Of a DNA stretch of 64,000 bases, positions 1 through 13,080 are shown piece by piece. The stretch covers positions 5,146,001 to 5,210,000 of the forward strand of contig NC_045129.1 of NCBI RefSeq assembly GCF_007655135.1. Reading direction: 5' to 3'. Each line of letters begins with the position of its first letter. Positions within the stretch are counted from its first letter, which is position 1. The notes under the pieces are model-generated. The model was not told the origin of the DNA, did not search any database, and saw nothing but the letters and a program-made list of their open reading frames with translations. The DNA is from Punica granatum. Taxonomy: Eukaryota > Streptophyta > Magnoliopsida > Myrtales > Lythraceae. The translations under genes and the position numbers were made by a program.

Positions 1-237
1 CTGTATCCTCGCTTGGTAATTGTTCACGTGTTAGTTGAAATCGGAAAGCTTGTGCATGAGGATGACTCGGGTTTGAGTTTCCAGTGATGATTATCTGCAA
101 TCAGATGTGTCACTAGGAGGATAATGTCATGGCTTGTTATTTTTCTGAACTCATTCATGCTTGAAGTTCGGATTTTGATTGCTCAGAAGAACTTTGGAAG
201 ATTCGCCTATGAATCTGAGTTTTTGGTTTTGGTGCAG

Positions 238-1543
238 AGCTTCTGCGGGAAAATAAACGAATGATAGATAAGTCCATTAGGGAGATAGAGAGGGAACGAC
301 AAGGCCTGCAAGCACAGGAAAAGAAGCTCATCGTAGATATAAAGAAACATGCCAAACAAGGGCAGATGGTATGTTGCTCATTATTGCAATATCACCTTTG
401 CATTTACACTCTTGTTCAGATGGATGGTGGAAGTTAAACAATAAAGAAGACTCATCTGTTAAGGCTCCTCATTCGTTGGGGAAAAAATAATCTAGTTTCT
501 AATAGCAAGATTGTGAGGTTTTAGGAGTGTCAATCGTGTATGCTTGGTCTATGTAGAGTAGTTGCACAAATGGTGTTACTTGCGAAACTCATCGCGATAT
601 ACATTTGCACTTTCCAGTTATGAAAATACCATCTTTTTAGTAGTAGTTGCTAGTTATCAGTAAGATTTGAGTGATCCAGTCTTTAATTGTACGCTACAAT
701 CGCTTTTCATGTTGCTTTTCAAGGTATTCATCTTTTTATTTCTCTTTCAGGGGGCTGTCAGGGTAATGGCCAAGGACCTTATAAGAACAAGACATCAGAT
801 TGAGAAATTTTATAAGCTCAAATCACAACTTCAGGGGGTTTCCCTGAGAATTCAGGTACTTAACTCTCTCTCATTTATATATATATATATATATATATAT
901 AATGTGCATGTGTGTGCGCCTAGGATTTATAGATTATTTTTGTATACTTTTGGCAAATCATGGAGATGGCTGAAATTGCCCCTGAATTCAACCTGTCAGA
1001 CTTTAAAATCAACTCAAGCAATGGGCCAGGCTATGAAGGGTGTTACCAAGGCAATGGGACAGATGAATAGGCAGATGAACCTGCCGTCATTGCAGAAGAT
1101 AATGCAAGAATTTGAGAGACAAAACGAGCGAATGGAATTGGTGAGTGAGGTTATGGGAGATGCCATAGATGATGCCATGGAGGGTGATGAAGAAGAGGAA
1201 GAAACTGAAGAGCTAGTGAATCAGGTGCTGGATGAAATCGGAATTGACATGAACTCGGAGGTACAATATCCGATACTTCCATCTTTTATCTTCTCAACCT
1301 GGAGCCTTCACTAAGTAATTTGAGAAAACAGAAAAGTAGAAATATAATGCAGTTTTCAGCAGGTTGTTGCATCCTTACTGTTTTTTTCTGTTTATAATGC
1401 AGCTTCTAAATGCACCCTCGGGAGCTGTTGCTGCGCCGGCTGCGAAGAACAAAGTTGCTCAAGCTGAATCGGCAGCAGGAACTGGAGAAGGCGGTATAGA
1501 CGAGGACTTGCAGGCAAGGTTGGATAATCTAAGAAGAATGTAA
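238..1543 (+). CDS. VPS2: ESCRT-III subunit VPS2 (CHMP2 type), 5' end outside the window
   Basis: Exons read at 238-368, 751-855, 1000-1260 and 1403-1543, all with GT-AG borders and matching phases, giving about 212 residues. The first exon, a dozen or so residues in this family, is not seen and should lie before base 1. The product is a small charged helical protein. It starts with the basic helix ELLRENKRMIDKSIREIER, has an acidic stretch (EGDEEEEETEE) before the C-terminus, and ends in a MIM1-type helix (DLQARLDNLRRM), the site that binds the MIT domain of the VPS4 ATPase. Known role: VPS2 caps and remodels ESCRT-III filaments on late endosomes during multivesicular body sorting. Intron 2 carries an (AT)n tract at about 877-901. 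Nothing suggests decay. Confidence 0.93.
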
Positions 1544-1876
1544 AATTTGTCAGAGACGAGAGAATACGTTGTTACAGTGCGATTATGAGACATTAAGAGA
1601 GTTGAGAACCTATAACATTATTATAGATCGATGTACTCCATGGATAATTGTGATTCTTTTGTATATGAAATGTTGTGCCGCTAATAAAAGAAACACTGCC
1701 TCATGTATCGGAGCAAGGGGCAATATTCGCTTACGGGAAATTTGCTCTATTTTCTGTCATATTTTACGGCTTCGAACAGATGACAGATATGGCCTTATAA
1801 ATCTACATTTTACTCCCCTCGTTCCTACATAAGAATAAGCCCAACTTGCATTTTTTAGAAAGCTTCATCTGTCTTC

Positions 1877-3657
1877 ATGCCGTCCAATTCCTCTGAGTCA
1901 TTGCCAATCGACCACTATCTTATCAGACATTACATCCGTGTCAGCAAAACCGTTACCCAACTGAAACAAGTCCACGCTGTCTTATTGAAAATTCCGACAA
2001 ACGGATCCATTAAACACCGCCAAACCATAGGTTGTCTGCTGTCGAAGCTTCTATGCTTTCCTGGCGACAACCTCTGGTATGCCCGTCACTTGTTCGACAA
2101 TATTCCCAAGTGCAAAACCAAACCACACTCCCTCCTTGCTTTGCTCCTCCGCTCTCATGTCCTTCTCAAGCAGTTTACCGAGGCCATATCAGTCTATGCC
2201 AGATTTCAGCAGGACGGCATGCCTCCTTGTGGGACTACCTTCTCATCGGTGCTCACTGCCTGTGCTAGGATACCTGTGTTGCTTGAAGGCAGGCAGGTCC
2301 ATGCTAGAGTTCTGCAATCGGGTTTCTTGGGGAATAAGGTAGTGGAAACTTGCCTCCTAGACATGTATGTGAAAAATCGGGCTATATCCGATGCCACTGC
2401 TGTGTTTGATGAGATGGGAGAGAAGGATATCGTCACTCGGACCGCAATGTTACACGGGTTCTCTAAGATGGGCATGATGAGTGAGGCGAGGAGGTTGTTT
2501 GATCAAATGGAGGAGAGGAATATCGTTTCTTGGTCCACGGTAGTTGCTGGATATGCAAATATTGGAGATATGGGACCGGCAAGGGACCTGTATGATCAGA
2601 TGCCGAGAAAAGATTCAGTTGTGTGGGTTGCTATGATATCAGGTTATGGGAAGATCGGTAATGTGGATGAGGCGAAAGCAATATTCGATAAGGCGGAAGT
2701 AAAGGACGAGAAATGTTGGGCAGCAATGCTGGCTTGTTATGCACAGAACGGGCGTGCTGAAGCAGCTCTAGAGCTGTACGTGGAAATGAGGAAAGAAAAT
2801 CTTACGGTCAGCGAGGTTGCAGCCGTAGGGGCGATTTCAGCGTGCACCCAACTAGCTGATGTTAAAATGGCGAACGAATTGGCTAAGCATATCGAGGAAG
2901 GAATTTGCCGTGAGTCCTTTCCCGACTCTTGTTGTCTAGTGGATATATATACGGGAGTGTTCGAAATCTGCTTCTGGAATGCCTCTTTGATAGTCATGCG
3001 TGTTTTCTTCTGATTTCAGGTCGAACAGTTTATGTATCAAACGCACTGATCCACATGCATTCGAAATGCGGGAATATCGACCAGGCAATGAAAGAATTCA
3101 ACAGTATGAAGATCCGGGACGTGATCTCTTATACATCGTTGATTACGGCCCTTGCTGACCATGGTAAGGCCATGGAAGCTCTGAGCTTCTTCGTCGAGAT
3201 GCTGAAACATGTAATCAAGCCGAATCAGATCACATTTGTGAGCGTCCTCGGTGCTTGTAGCCATGCAGGATTGGTAGAAGAAGGGATGAGGTACTTCGCT
3301 ATGATGACTCAAGTTTTCGGCATTAACCCATCAATAGAGCACTATTCCAGCATAATCGATCTACTCGGAAGGGCAGGGCAACTCGAGAGAGCGTATAGCA
3401 TTGTTGCAAATGGTTCAGGTTTTAATGATCCTGAGATTTTGGGCGCTCTGTTAGGAGCTTGCAGGGTTCACGGGAACGTTGAAATAGGGGAAACTGTAGC
3501 AAAGAGGCTGTTCGAAATCGAGCCCGAGAACACCGGAAATTACATGCTTTTGGCGAATATTTATGCATCCCTGAATAGGTGGGAGGATGCAGAAAAGTTG
3601 AAGAGGCTGATAAGTTTGAGGGGAATGAGAAAATCTCCAGGAAGCAGCTTCCTATGA
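1877..3657 (+). CDS. Pentatricopeptide repeat protein, PLS class with E-type end
   Basis: Two exons, 1877-2909 and 3020-3657, join in phase to 556 residues. The 110-bp intron has a GTGAGT donor and TTTCAG acceptor. The N-terminal part has the usual LKQVHAVLLK helix of plant organelle PPR proteins. Tandem 31-36-residue repeats follow (for example TRTAMLHGFSKMGMMSEARR and SWSTVVAGYANIGDMGPARD). The C-terminus is an E-like motif (NYMLLANIYASLNRWEDAEK) stopping at SPGSSFL, so no DYW deaminase domain is present. Proteins of this class bind single-stranded RNA in mitochondria or chloroplasts and often guide C-to-U editing. The target RNA cannot be told from sequence, and no targeting peptide is obvious by eye. 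Intron retention would stop translation at 3011-3013 (378 residues). It resembles, from memory, the Arabidopsis At5g37570 group. Confidence 0.9.
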
Positions 3658-4159
3658 GCGCTGACTACGCGCAAATTCTCCGTGTAAGGGTCGTTTGTGG
3701 TGCACCACGAATGAGTTGATGCCCATTGTGATCACGAGAATCTGAATTACAGTGGATGAATTTTAGGTGCTATCGCAGTTCGCATGTACTTACATGGGAA
3801 CTACTCATCATATAAGGAAGCCTGCTTTACAGCCTCCTGGGAATTGAGCAGCCGTGCATTTGAAGCACTTTAAACCAAATTATTACCGGAACAGATTGCT
3901 CATGAGCAAATATGTGAAGTCCAATTATCATCACAAACTCAATATCCATGGTAATGAATTACATTTCTAAGATTACAAAATCTAAAAAGACATTACCGTT
4001 TCTCAGGGTAGATTCATCAACATAAGGCTACAACAATTATCTTAATATAGCCGGAACTAGAACTACTCGAGTAAGAGTTCATATTGCTTATGAATTACCA
4101 AAAATATTCCATGATGCCCTCAAAATACTGAGGAACCTCTGGCATTTGGGTGAAAGTTA
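3658..4159. other. Convergent 3' flank between PPR and DRG genes
   Basis: The PPR gene (+) and the DRG gene (-) converge here. The 500 bases hold no open frame of note and presumably both 3' UTRs. No mobile element recognised. Confidence 0.6.
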
Positions 4160-7100
4160 TTATGTCTTCAATGGAGCCTTCTTCTCCCTGTCGGATATAC
4201 GAGCTGGAGCAGTTGAATGCGACTTGAATCTTCCCCTCCCTCCTCCATCATCTTTTTCCTGCAAACAGCAAAGCAGAGAACATCATTTCTGCTTTCAGTA
4301 TCTGTGGCCCTTGAAATGCGCAGATTCTTGTCTAGACCGAGAAGAAAAAATTCTTTTCAACTGGATCAATCATCACTGTTGATTGGGGGGGGTGGTTTCC
4401 TTTCACCCATCAACATGGGATCTACATCAATCAATAGTCATGTTTAACCATTGTGTGATGGAATCCTCTTCACGACATTTTTATTGCCCGAGCTTTTCAA
4501 ACGTTAAAACTGACAGGATCCAGTCAATATGGAACCAGGTGAATCCCGACGTCTATTTCCACAGTCCATAACATAACACTCAAACGATCTGTACCGGATC
4601 TCGAATGGAATTGCTGCTCAAGAGGCAGCATATATCTGGTAAATATCAATAGATAAAGGAACCATACTAGAATGACAATGATGATACGAATTTTCCAACA
4701 AACCTTTTTCTTTACAATCTGAACAACATCCTCATCCTGAAGCACATGGCTGAGGCCACAGTGCTGTGGGTAGTGTCTTGCACTAGTGCCCCAAACAAGC
4801 ACGTACTTCACATCTTTCACCAAGCTTCTGTGAATGTGGTTGCAGAAGTCCTCAACTGTGCAGCCACCTCTATCCTATTAATATCAAACACACGGGAATA
4901 GTATGTAAGGGGATAAATAAGAGGATGTTAAAGCTTAGAAGATATATGGAGTCAGCGAGATAAGAGTTGTAGAAAGTGCATACAGTAGAAAGAACCACTG
5001 GGTCAGTGAAATCAGGTTGTTGGCCTTGTGGCTTCGTGTAGACCCTCACAAGCCCCATATCCTCCCACATCCTTGCTAGTAGTCTGTCTAAGTTCAACTG
5101 ATTGAACAACATAATGGGCAAAAATTAATTAATTAATTATTTTTCGAAAACCCATTCAAAGAGCTCCAAACAAAATTAGATTTGGTAAAATCCAGTACTT
5201 GCCTTCAGATTGCAGCTAATAACGACAGAATTGGGCTGCCGAGCCAATTTGTCCACATCATCAATACCAATCACATCTATCTTGTTGTAAACATATATGC
5301 ATTTCATGTATTTCCTATTTCCCTCGATTACATCAATGAGATCATCCACAGTGGCATCCTCACGAAAGAGCAACTGGAACAAATTCCATTTGCCAAAGTC
5401 AAAGCCACTTTTTTGGTTGATAAACAAAAGATATGAAGTATAAGATTGGGTACCTCGGCGTTATGAATTTTATATTCGTGTAGAATCTGATAACAGAGCT
5501 TCTCGTCAACGTGAGTCAAAGGAGCAGTGCTGTTGAACGAAATACCACCAGTTTTCTTCCTTTTGAAGTAAATCTGCCAACCAAACAAAAGCCCAGCCAG
5601 TCATAACTAATTCTTTCTCCTGGTTGAATAAGATCAATTTCTGGAAGAAATAAATGAAAGTAAAATTAAATGCAAGTATGTTGCCCGCATATCGTGAACC
5701 ATTACTTGAGGTGGTCTCTTATTCAAACGCAAACCCACAGCTTCCAACTCCTTCGTCAATATTTGCCGATGACCTTCACTCTGTAACAGCAAAAGAAATA
5801 TAAATGCTAAGAGAGAGCGAGAGCATAAGCTATAGGTGATACCGTGCAACCCAACGGAAATAGAAATACCTCTCAACAGATCTACAACTAGTATCAATTT
5901 TCAATGCATTATACAGATTTTTTACTTACTTTTGAGGCATCAAGCACCATCAGCACAATGTCTGAAGACTTGGAAACGGCAATAACCTGAGAGAAATATT
6001 TGGTTCCAGTTCAAATCAAGCTTGACAACAAAAAAATAAATCATAAGAAATAAACCATGAATATGAATCCAGTTTAGAGTGATAATAACTAAACAAGCAG
6101 TTACTAGCCATGTTTCAATAGATTCTGTGTCTGTTATCATTACCTGCCTTCCACGTCCCTTGCCTTCAGAAGCACCTTCAATAATTCCAGGAAGATCTAG
6201 CAACTGAATTTTAGTATCATTGTAGTGAATGATTCCCGGAATGCAGGTAAGCGTTGTGAATTCGTAGGAAGCAGCTTCTGAATGTGTGCCCGTCAACATA
6301 GTTAAGAGTGTTGACTTTCCCACACTGCATATCAAAAAGAATCGAGTTCGAATAATTGGCTTTTGAAACACATTCACTCTTAGAAACCTTTCACAGACAA
6401 CATAAAGATGGCACTGGCAGAACTCTGTTCACATCTAGGATGCCACAAATAAGGTGGAATTATGATTCTCAATTTTTGAATCTAATTCTGCCATATGTGT
6501 TATGGAGCAATGATTACACTTTTTCCTGCTAATAAGGCCTCACAAAAATTGATCTATTCCGTTCACCTAGACAAAAAATAACATCTAAATTGCAAAAGAT
6601 TATACACTAACGTTGCATTTTTTTGACTTTCATCTAATGCAGCAAGCTCTATTTAAACAAGGACTGTGTCAGAACAATAGAATTACTAGAGCACTTGCTA
6701 GATGAAAAAGTTAAAATCCATCAGAAGAGAGAGCCAAGAATAAACAAGAGGAAAAAATCTCTAAATACAGGAACTTTATGACAGCAAACAAATCTTCTGA
6801 GGAATGCCCTCCAAATATTGGTAAACTGTAAACAACATCCTGAAGCACAAGTTGAATTCTAAGAAATGCTAGAGGTTAAAAAAAATGGTATACCTTGGAA
6901 ATCCAATCAAGGCCACACGTCCATGACCATATTTTGTAACTTCAAATCCCTCTCCAGCTCCACTAGAACCCTGGTGCAGAGATTTGACGAAAATATCAGC
7001 TAATTACCTTGAGTGAAGTTCGAAATAATACATGGGATCAAAATCGAATTAAGGAGCACAAACCAAAACTAATAATGAATTGCTAGAGAAAACAGTCATA

Positions 7101-8108
7101 TATCAGATCAGCAAATCAGCCAAAGAGACTGCAATCTGGTTACCTCAAACCTAAATACTATGTTCAACGAGTTAATTGATGCAGTTCAACAAAAAATTTT
7201 ATGTTGAAGATTAATCATGTCTAAAAGGTTCCACTTTATGAACAATCTACAAGCGTTTAATCAAGTATAAGGATCTGGTGATTCGCATATCACCATGAAA
7301 TACATTTCTAGAGTGACAGAGGCTAACTCATTCTACGAACTTTGATTCTGAGAAGGATAAAGGAGACATTCTCTTTAAAAAACAACAATGAAAATTGTAT
7401 TTTTAAAATAACAAAAGAATTGTCCTCTCGCTAATACGAAACCAGCAGGATCGATGATACAGAGCAAAGAGATGGATCCTAGAAATACAAACTAAATCAT
7501 AATGATACAATATAACCTCAGTCACTTTGACAAGGAAAGAAGTTAATTGACTGGAAAAAACAAAGTAAAGGAGGTAGACAAAAAAAGGTTTTCTCAATAT
7601 TCAGTATCATCGGCGTGGATGCGTATAAGCTAGTCAACAGACACTGAATAGATTCATCAAATTTACAACAAGAACTGTACGAAAAACCAGAAGACACATC
7701 ACCTTTGGAGGCTCCAGCAATTGCGTCCGTAATTTTGCTATTTTTGCCTTGAGCTGACCGAGATGATACTCTGCATATGAGAAAGTAAAAGGATTTATAA
7801 TGCCAGAGCAAACATATTGTTGTAAAACGATATGCTTGAAAACCGAGCACAGATTAAAAAGCAGGAACTAAAATGATAAATGCAGGAATATTCCTATAAT
7901 GCCGACCTCAAGAAACGTCAGGCTCAGACATACAGATATGTGTTATGACTGCAGAAGAATTAATAATTTCATCTTCTACCATTGCTATATGGTAAGTAAC
8001 TCCAATCTGCAAGTACTCAGACAAAACAGAGTACAGACCTGTCGCTTTATTCTTCTGTGTTCGAGCCATTTCGGCTTCAATTTCTTTAATCTTCTCAATG
8101 ATACCCAT
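4160..8108 (-). CDS. DRG: Developmentally regulated GTP-binding protein, DRG2 type
   Basis: Eleven exons in transcription order: 8108-8039, 7770-7703, 6970-6894, 6324-6144, 5986-5930, 5780-5706, 5573-5454, 5373-5203, 5097-4984, 4874-4704 and 4258-4160. All phases agree, giving 400 residues, the usual family length. An N-terminal coiled helix ([17 protein letters not shown]) precedes the G domain. G1 is GFPSVGKS at 69-76, G3 is DLPG at 115-118 and G4 is NKID at 246-249. A C-terminal TGS region precedes the [10 protein letters not shown] motif. The signature LNKRPPQ...[16 protein letters not shown] and EYKIHNAE marks it as DRG2-like rather than DRG1-like. These OBG-class GTPases bind a DFRP partner and associate with ribosomes. 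The intron after residue 273 has a GC donor (5201-5202). The Arabidopsis relatives are At1g17470 and At1g72660 (from memory). Confidence 0.95.
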
Positions 8109-8865
8109 TTTCCTGAACTATATCTGTCATACAAAAGCAGGACATGCGACAAGGTTAATAAAGTTCACAAATTGGAAGAACAGCTGATAAAGAAACATGA
8201 ATATCAGATAATAAAGTTCACAAATCGTTAAGCAGTCAGGCAACCATACGCATGAAAAAAAACACAGGTCTAAATGGATCACCGGTATAAACAGGCAAAC
8301 GAGTAGTTTGGATTGAAGGACAAACAAGGGAGCTGAAAATTCAAGAACAATCAATGAACAAGCCGAAGTTCAAAGGAAAAAATTAAGCCCATGAAGATTC
8401 AAAGACATCAAATTTTCACTATAAGTAAGTAAAAAACATCAAACTCCACCCGCAAGAACAAAACTTTCGGCCCAAAAGACATTCCGGTGAGAAGCTCAGC
8501 TACCCAATTGCCCAATTCACCCAATCACATTGAGATAGTCAATCACACTGCTCCCATCCACTGAAGCAATCACGAGCACGTTTGCAGCAATCGAAAGAAA
8601 GAAGAGAAAAGCGGTTCTCGAAGAACAGTGTTGAGCAGCTGCTTCTGCTCAATTCATCGGATTGTAAGCAGCACCTTTATTTGTGGCTGATGATTATGCT
8701 GATTGAGCTGATGAGCGATTAATCTCCGTACTAGAAGCTCCTCCTGTGCTAAAACCGGGGAGAGCACAGACGGATAGAGGAGACGGACCGACGCACAGGT
8801 GAACTAAAATCGACGCCGGCAAGCCGGAGTTGCAGAAGGGAGAGAGCGAGAGAGAGGGGAGAAGC

Positions 8866-8895
8866 AGAAGAAGAAGAAGAAGAAGAAGAAGAAGA
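8866..8895. repeat. (GAA)n microsatellite in the DRG 5' leader region
   Basis: About ten GAA units lie in a purine-rich tract at 8840-8895, 750 bp upstream of the DRG start codon. On the minus strand this is a CTT/CT tract, common in plant 5' UTRs and core promoters. The stretch 8109-8840 contains no coding frame and probably holds the 5' UTR and a leader intron. Confidence 0.7.
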
Positions 8896-9749
8896 GGGCC
8901 TTCAATGGAGATTGTCCATGGATTAGGCCTGAAAAGGAACGGAGAATAGTCCAGCCCATGAAACCTCTGCTTTCCTATGGGTATACATTCACGTCGGGCC
9001 TCGCCGGCTTACTACGCGGCAATTTTTGATACGACACGAGAATTCAAAAAATAAGTATTGAGTTGGTTACTCGATCAGTGCAAATACAAGCTGGTACGGT
9101 CGAAAGACTCTAAACCCATAAAAAATTTCAAATATATAGGACCTTCAGGCGGCGGGACCAAAATCGAGCGTCAACGGTTATATTCAGTATTTAAATGTTA
9201 ATATTCCAATCTATAGGACCTCAATGTGACCGGACCAAAATCGAGTGTGTATTAACATAGGATTGACATATTTTGGATAGACTAGAAGTATTTTAATTAT
9301 GACTAGGTAAATATTAATATGTAAATATAGGTAATGTGATTTGAGACTTTCTATTGGGTTCGGAATAACTTGATAAACGGGTGATTCGACTAAAACAAAT
9401 TAGCATAAGTGTCCATATCTATATCTATATCTATACTATTTAAATGGAGAAGGATTTAACAATTAATTTCTTGAAATGTTCATACTACATCTACCTGAAT
9501 CAATCAAAGTCTCAATGAGATTGCAGATAAATAAAAGAGAGTTGGCTGAAAAAGAAAACTATTATAAAAATTACTATGAGATACATATTATTAGTATATT
9601 ACCTGAATGATCGATTTTTCAACTGAGTCTTACGCCCTTTTCCATCCCAAAATAATAATAATAAACAACCGAGTCATACGCCCAGTAAGGTACAGTTATG
9701 GTTTCGTATGATCAACTATTGGGAATGGAATATTTAGCAAAAAGACTAT

Positions 9750-11430
9750 TGGAAAAAATGGAGTTCTCTGTTCAATGATTCGATTCGGTTTGATTGGATT
9801 AATGTTGTAGGTTTATCATTTCGCACACTCGAGGAAGCGAAGCAGTGGCTATATGATCATCTTACGCGGTGCCCTGTAGCTCTGCATTTCAAAAAGAACC
9901 CTTAGGTGACTGTGACTATGACTTCTCTCAATCATGAAATATATATCGACTCCAGGCCTATTATGATGTATGGCCAAGTCAAGGATTCGGCCTCCAAGTT
10001 TGGGATGCCCCTTTCGCTCGCCGCCCAGCGAGAGATCGACAGGTCTAAGATTGGAGGTACGTTCGGCTAATTGTCTTGCTAATGTTTTATGCTTCGTTAT
10101 ATGATCTTCGGTGAAGTTTTTGGGTACCGAGCTTCACCTAGAAAATCACACTGAAGGAGTTTCCACATCTTGCTATAGAGACCTTCCCTGCTATGGCCAC
10201 ATTGGGCACACCATCTTCCTCTCGATCGCCATGGTCAGCTTCAGGTTCCATATCAACTGCCTGATAATCGAGAAAGAGCAAAGAGTGGTACAGAAATGGA
10301 TCGGCTTTCTGCTGCTCATCTTAGTACTACCGAATTCGGGAACCTATAATCTTCAAAAGCGAAGTTTCCCTTCAGGTTTTTCGGTTATGCAGGTGATGAC
10401 CTTAAAGGGCCTTCTCGATTCGGCTTCTTGGCTCTCGTGGCTTCTTCATCTTCTAGTTCAACATGGCATCTTCCCTTATTTTTCTCTTTTTGACTCGTTT
10501 TCTCGGTTTCGTGTGTTCTGCATTTGCCTTTAACGTGTTTATCTTTCCGTGGAAAATTATGTCATCAGATTGGTTCTGCTTTCATGTTATCGACCTTCCT
10601 CAGCAAGTCCTCTTCATCCGGGATGGTCGGTTGCACCATATTCATTGATGGTTTCCTGCAAGAACATGTAAAGTCTCTCCCACCTTAATATTCTCTTAAC
10701 ACTCGATATTAACATCTCTAACATATTTTTCAATTCATCATCCAGCTCCTGATGAAATTCGGGTTCCCTTATAGCACCAGCTACTCATATACGAATAGAA
10801 TTATCTGGTCGTTATTTCCTTCTAATCTTCTCGCCGAAGCTGTGAAGCTACTAGCTAATGCAACTTCCACCCCCAATGATCCTGAAATCAGCTGGAAGGG
10901 CCGCATGGAACGTGCTCCGAATGATACCGAGTGTGTGATAACAATCGTACGTCATCAATACTAAATTCTCGGCATCTACTTTATTCGATGTTTGTATATT
11001 CGTCCTTTCGAAGTGAGTTGTTCTTCTTTTTCCTGACAGAATGAAATCTACCTATGGCTCCTGGCAACTTTCTTTGTGAGGTTCTTCTTAGCCATTTACT
11101 TTGACAATATATTACCGAATGCTTTCACACCTTGTTATTGGACCGAGAAAAGGCCGAACTGAAGGCAAAGTTCAAGGTAAATTGATAAATTGAACATCCT
11201 TTTAACTTGCGATCGGTGTTCAGTCTCGATGTTAATACATATTGCAAACTTCTGCCGCTGTAGGATGGATCGGAATTTGAAGTTGCATCGGTTCAGTTCC
11301 ACCAGTGGAGCCTATAGCCGTAGATGATGAAGATGTTCTCTCCAAGAAAACTGGCGTGCAAGCAAAAAGCAAGAGACGAGCAAATCAATCTTAATATCGC
11401 GGTTCAAATTCGTGGGCGATAAAAGCGCGA
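9750..11430 (+). other. Unassigned, coding-like fragments (possible decayed gene)
   Basis: Several short plus-strand pieces look coding but do not join. These are about 9829-9903 (EEAKQWLYDHL), 9925-10055 (IYIDSRPIMMYGQVKDSASK) ending at a GTACGT donor, 11124-11176 (LLDREKAELKAKFK) ending at a GTAAAT donor, and about 11298-11392 ending in RRANQS and a stop. Between them are stops and a 140-codon frame at 10111-10533 that I do not recognise. GC content is higher than in the flanking AT-rich DNA. It could be an old transposon gag-like or plant-mobile-domain gene, or a broken host gene. I cannot assign a family. Confidence 0.3.
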
Positions 11431-11849
11431 TCATGTTGTATGTTTTGTGGCAAGTCAAGTTTTGATTTTACAATTATGGACAACTAAGATACAATCAACC
11501 CGGGCGGTGCTGCGGTCGAAGACATTTTTCATGATTTTTTTATTTATCATAATAATCTGTTAATAATCAATTAATATAGAGTATAACTGAATCTAATGAA
11601 AGAATTAAATTGATGTATAAAAATTAACAACTCTCTGCTGATAATAATTTATCTAGATTTTTCAAAGTATATAATTAGATAACTGTGATTGCAATATAAT
11701 ATATAAGTTTGAAATTGCCCATTAATTTTAAGTGAACGTGCCGTTAGATTCCAAATTTATTAAAAGCATCTCGTGTCACCATCAAGTCTATGCCTAAGCG
11801 AAAATTAGTTTCGATCAGTAGGTTGACGTAACTTTACGTTTCACCTAAA

Positions 11850-13080
11850 AGATAAACACATTTGTGATGTTACGAATAAAAAAAAATACTTAAATTGGTG
11901 ATGAATTGATTGGAACAGGTTTTTTACTATGTGGGTTAGTTTTTTAGGCTTGTTTGATTTGCAAATGTGATTTTAAAATCACAATTTTAACCTAATTTTA
12001 CCCACAACAAAACAAAATAACTCATACAAAGTCAAAAAGTGGACTTCATTTATACCACTCTTTTTCCACAACAAAACAAAATAACTCATACAAAGTCAAA
12101 AGGTGGGCCTATTTATACCACTCTTTTTCAAAATCAAAATATGATTTTAAAATCCTACTTTGAAACCAAACGCAGAAGTGATTTTGTACTTGTTCCCCTT
12201 AAGTAATGTCTCAGGTGCAAATCTTCTGATCGAAGAAAGTCACAGTTGTATGCCAATATCGCTTGAATTTAGATTGATCGAGCTTATTAGACTTTCGGAA
12301 GGTAGATCGTGCACGTCGAAAAAATAGTATACCCAAATTAAATAAGAAAACTTTAAAGTACCAATTATTTAAAGAACATAAAAGGCACTTGTAATGTCAC
12401 GAATAAAAAAAGACTTAAATTGGCAATAAATTAATTGAAATAGATTTTTTACAATATGGGTTAGTTTTTCATTGATTTAATGCTTGTGTCCCTCAAGCGA
12501 TGTTAGTGTGAATCTTATGATCGGAGAAAATCCATAATCGTAGAATGACATCGCTCGAATTTAAATTAATCAAATTCATTCGATTTTTTAATGGTAGATG
12601 GCACACATCGGAAATACTATTACACTTAAATTAAATAAAAAATTTTAAATTAACCTTTTTTGGGAGAAAAAAAAGAAGGGAGAAAAAAAGAAGAAGGGAG
12701 GGTTGAGTGAGATTGCGATAACCCCCATACTTGCCACCCCTGACATGAGTAGGTGTTGCGCACCAGAAAAAAAAGTACGCTTAAATTAAATAAAAAGTTT
12801 AAAATTAATAATTAAAAAATAAAAAAAAGAAGGATGGGTGAGAATAGAAAAATCAGTCCTACTTGCCCCTTCATATGGAGTAGGTTAGTTTTTGACTGAT
12901 TCAGTGGTTCTTTCCTGAAATAATATTTCAAATTCGAATATTATAATTGAAAAAAACCAATGATTGTAAATCGATATTCCTCGAATTTTGATTAATCGGA
13001 TCCAATCAACTTTGAATGGTAGATGATACACACTGGAAGAACTATTTACACTTAATTTAAATAAAAATATATATAATTAA
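11850..13080. repeat. Diverged tandem array of about 300-400-bp AT-rich units
   Basis: Three to four diverged units repeat the same order of blocks. The first block is like GTTACGAATAAAAAAA...CTTAAATTGG, the next is TGGGTTAGTTTTT, then a block around ATATCGCTTGAATTTA. Last come GGTAGAT(G/C)...CACATCGGAA and ACTTAAATTAAATAAAAA. Copies start near 11866, 12392 and 12890, with a partial copy around 12730-12820. No open frame is conserved between units. Confidence 0.6.
11946..12175. mobile_element. MITE-like element nested in the tandem array
   Basis: The ends are imperfect inverted repeats: GGCTTGTTTGATTTGC on the left and, reverse-complemented, TGCGTTTGGTTTCAAAG on the right, each followed by a GATTTTAAAATCA-like block. 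About 230 bp with no coding capacity. It interrupts the first array unit between TGGGTTAGTTTTT and the next unit block, whereas unit 2 is uninterrupted there. It carries an internal tandem copy of about 63 bp (12002-12064 and 12066-12128). Confidence 0.6.

Noticed and set aside
9130..9260. Short direct repeat of a GGACCAAAATCGAG word
   Set aside because: Two diverged copies of a few tens of bases, too small to interpret.
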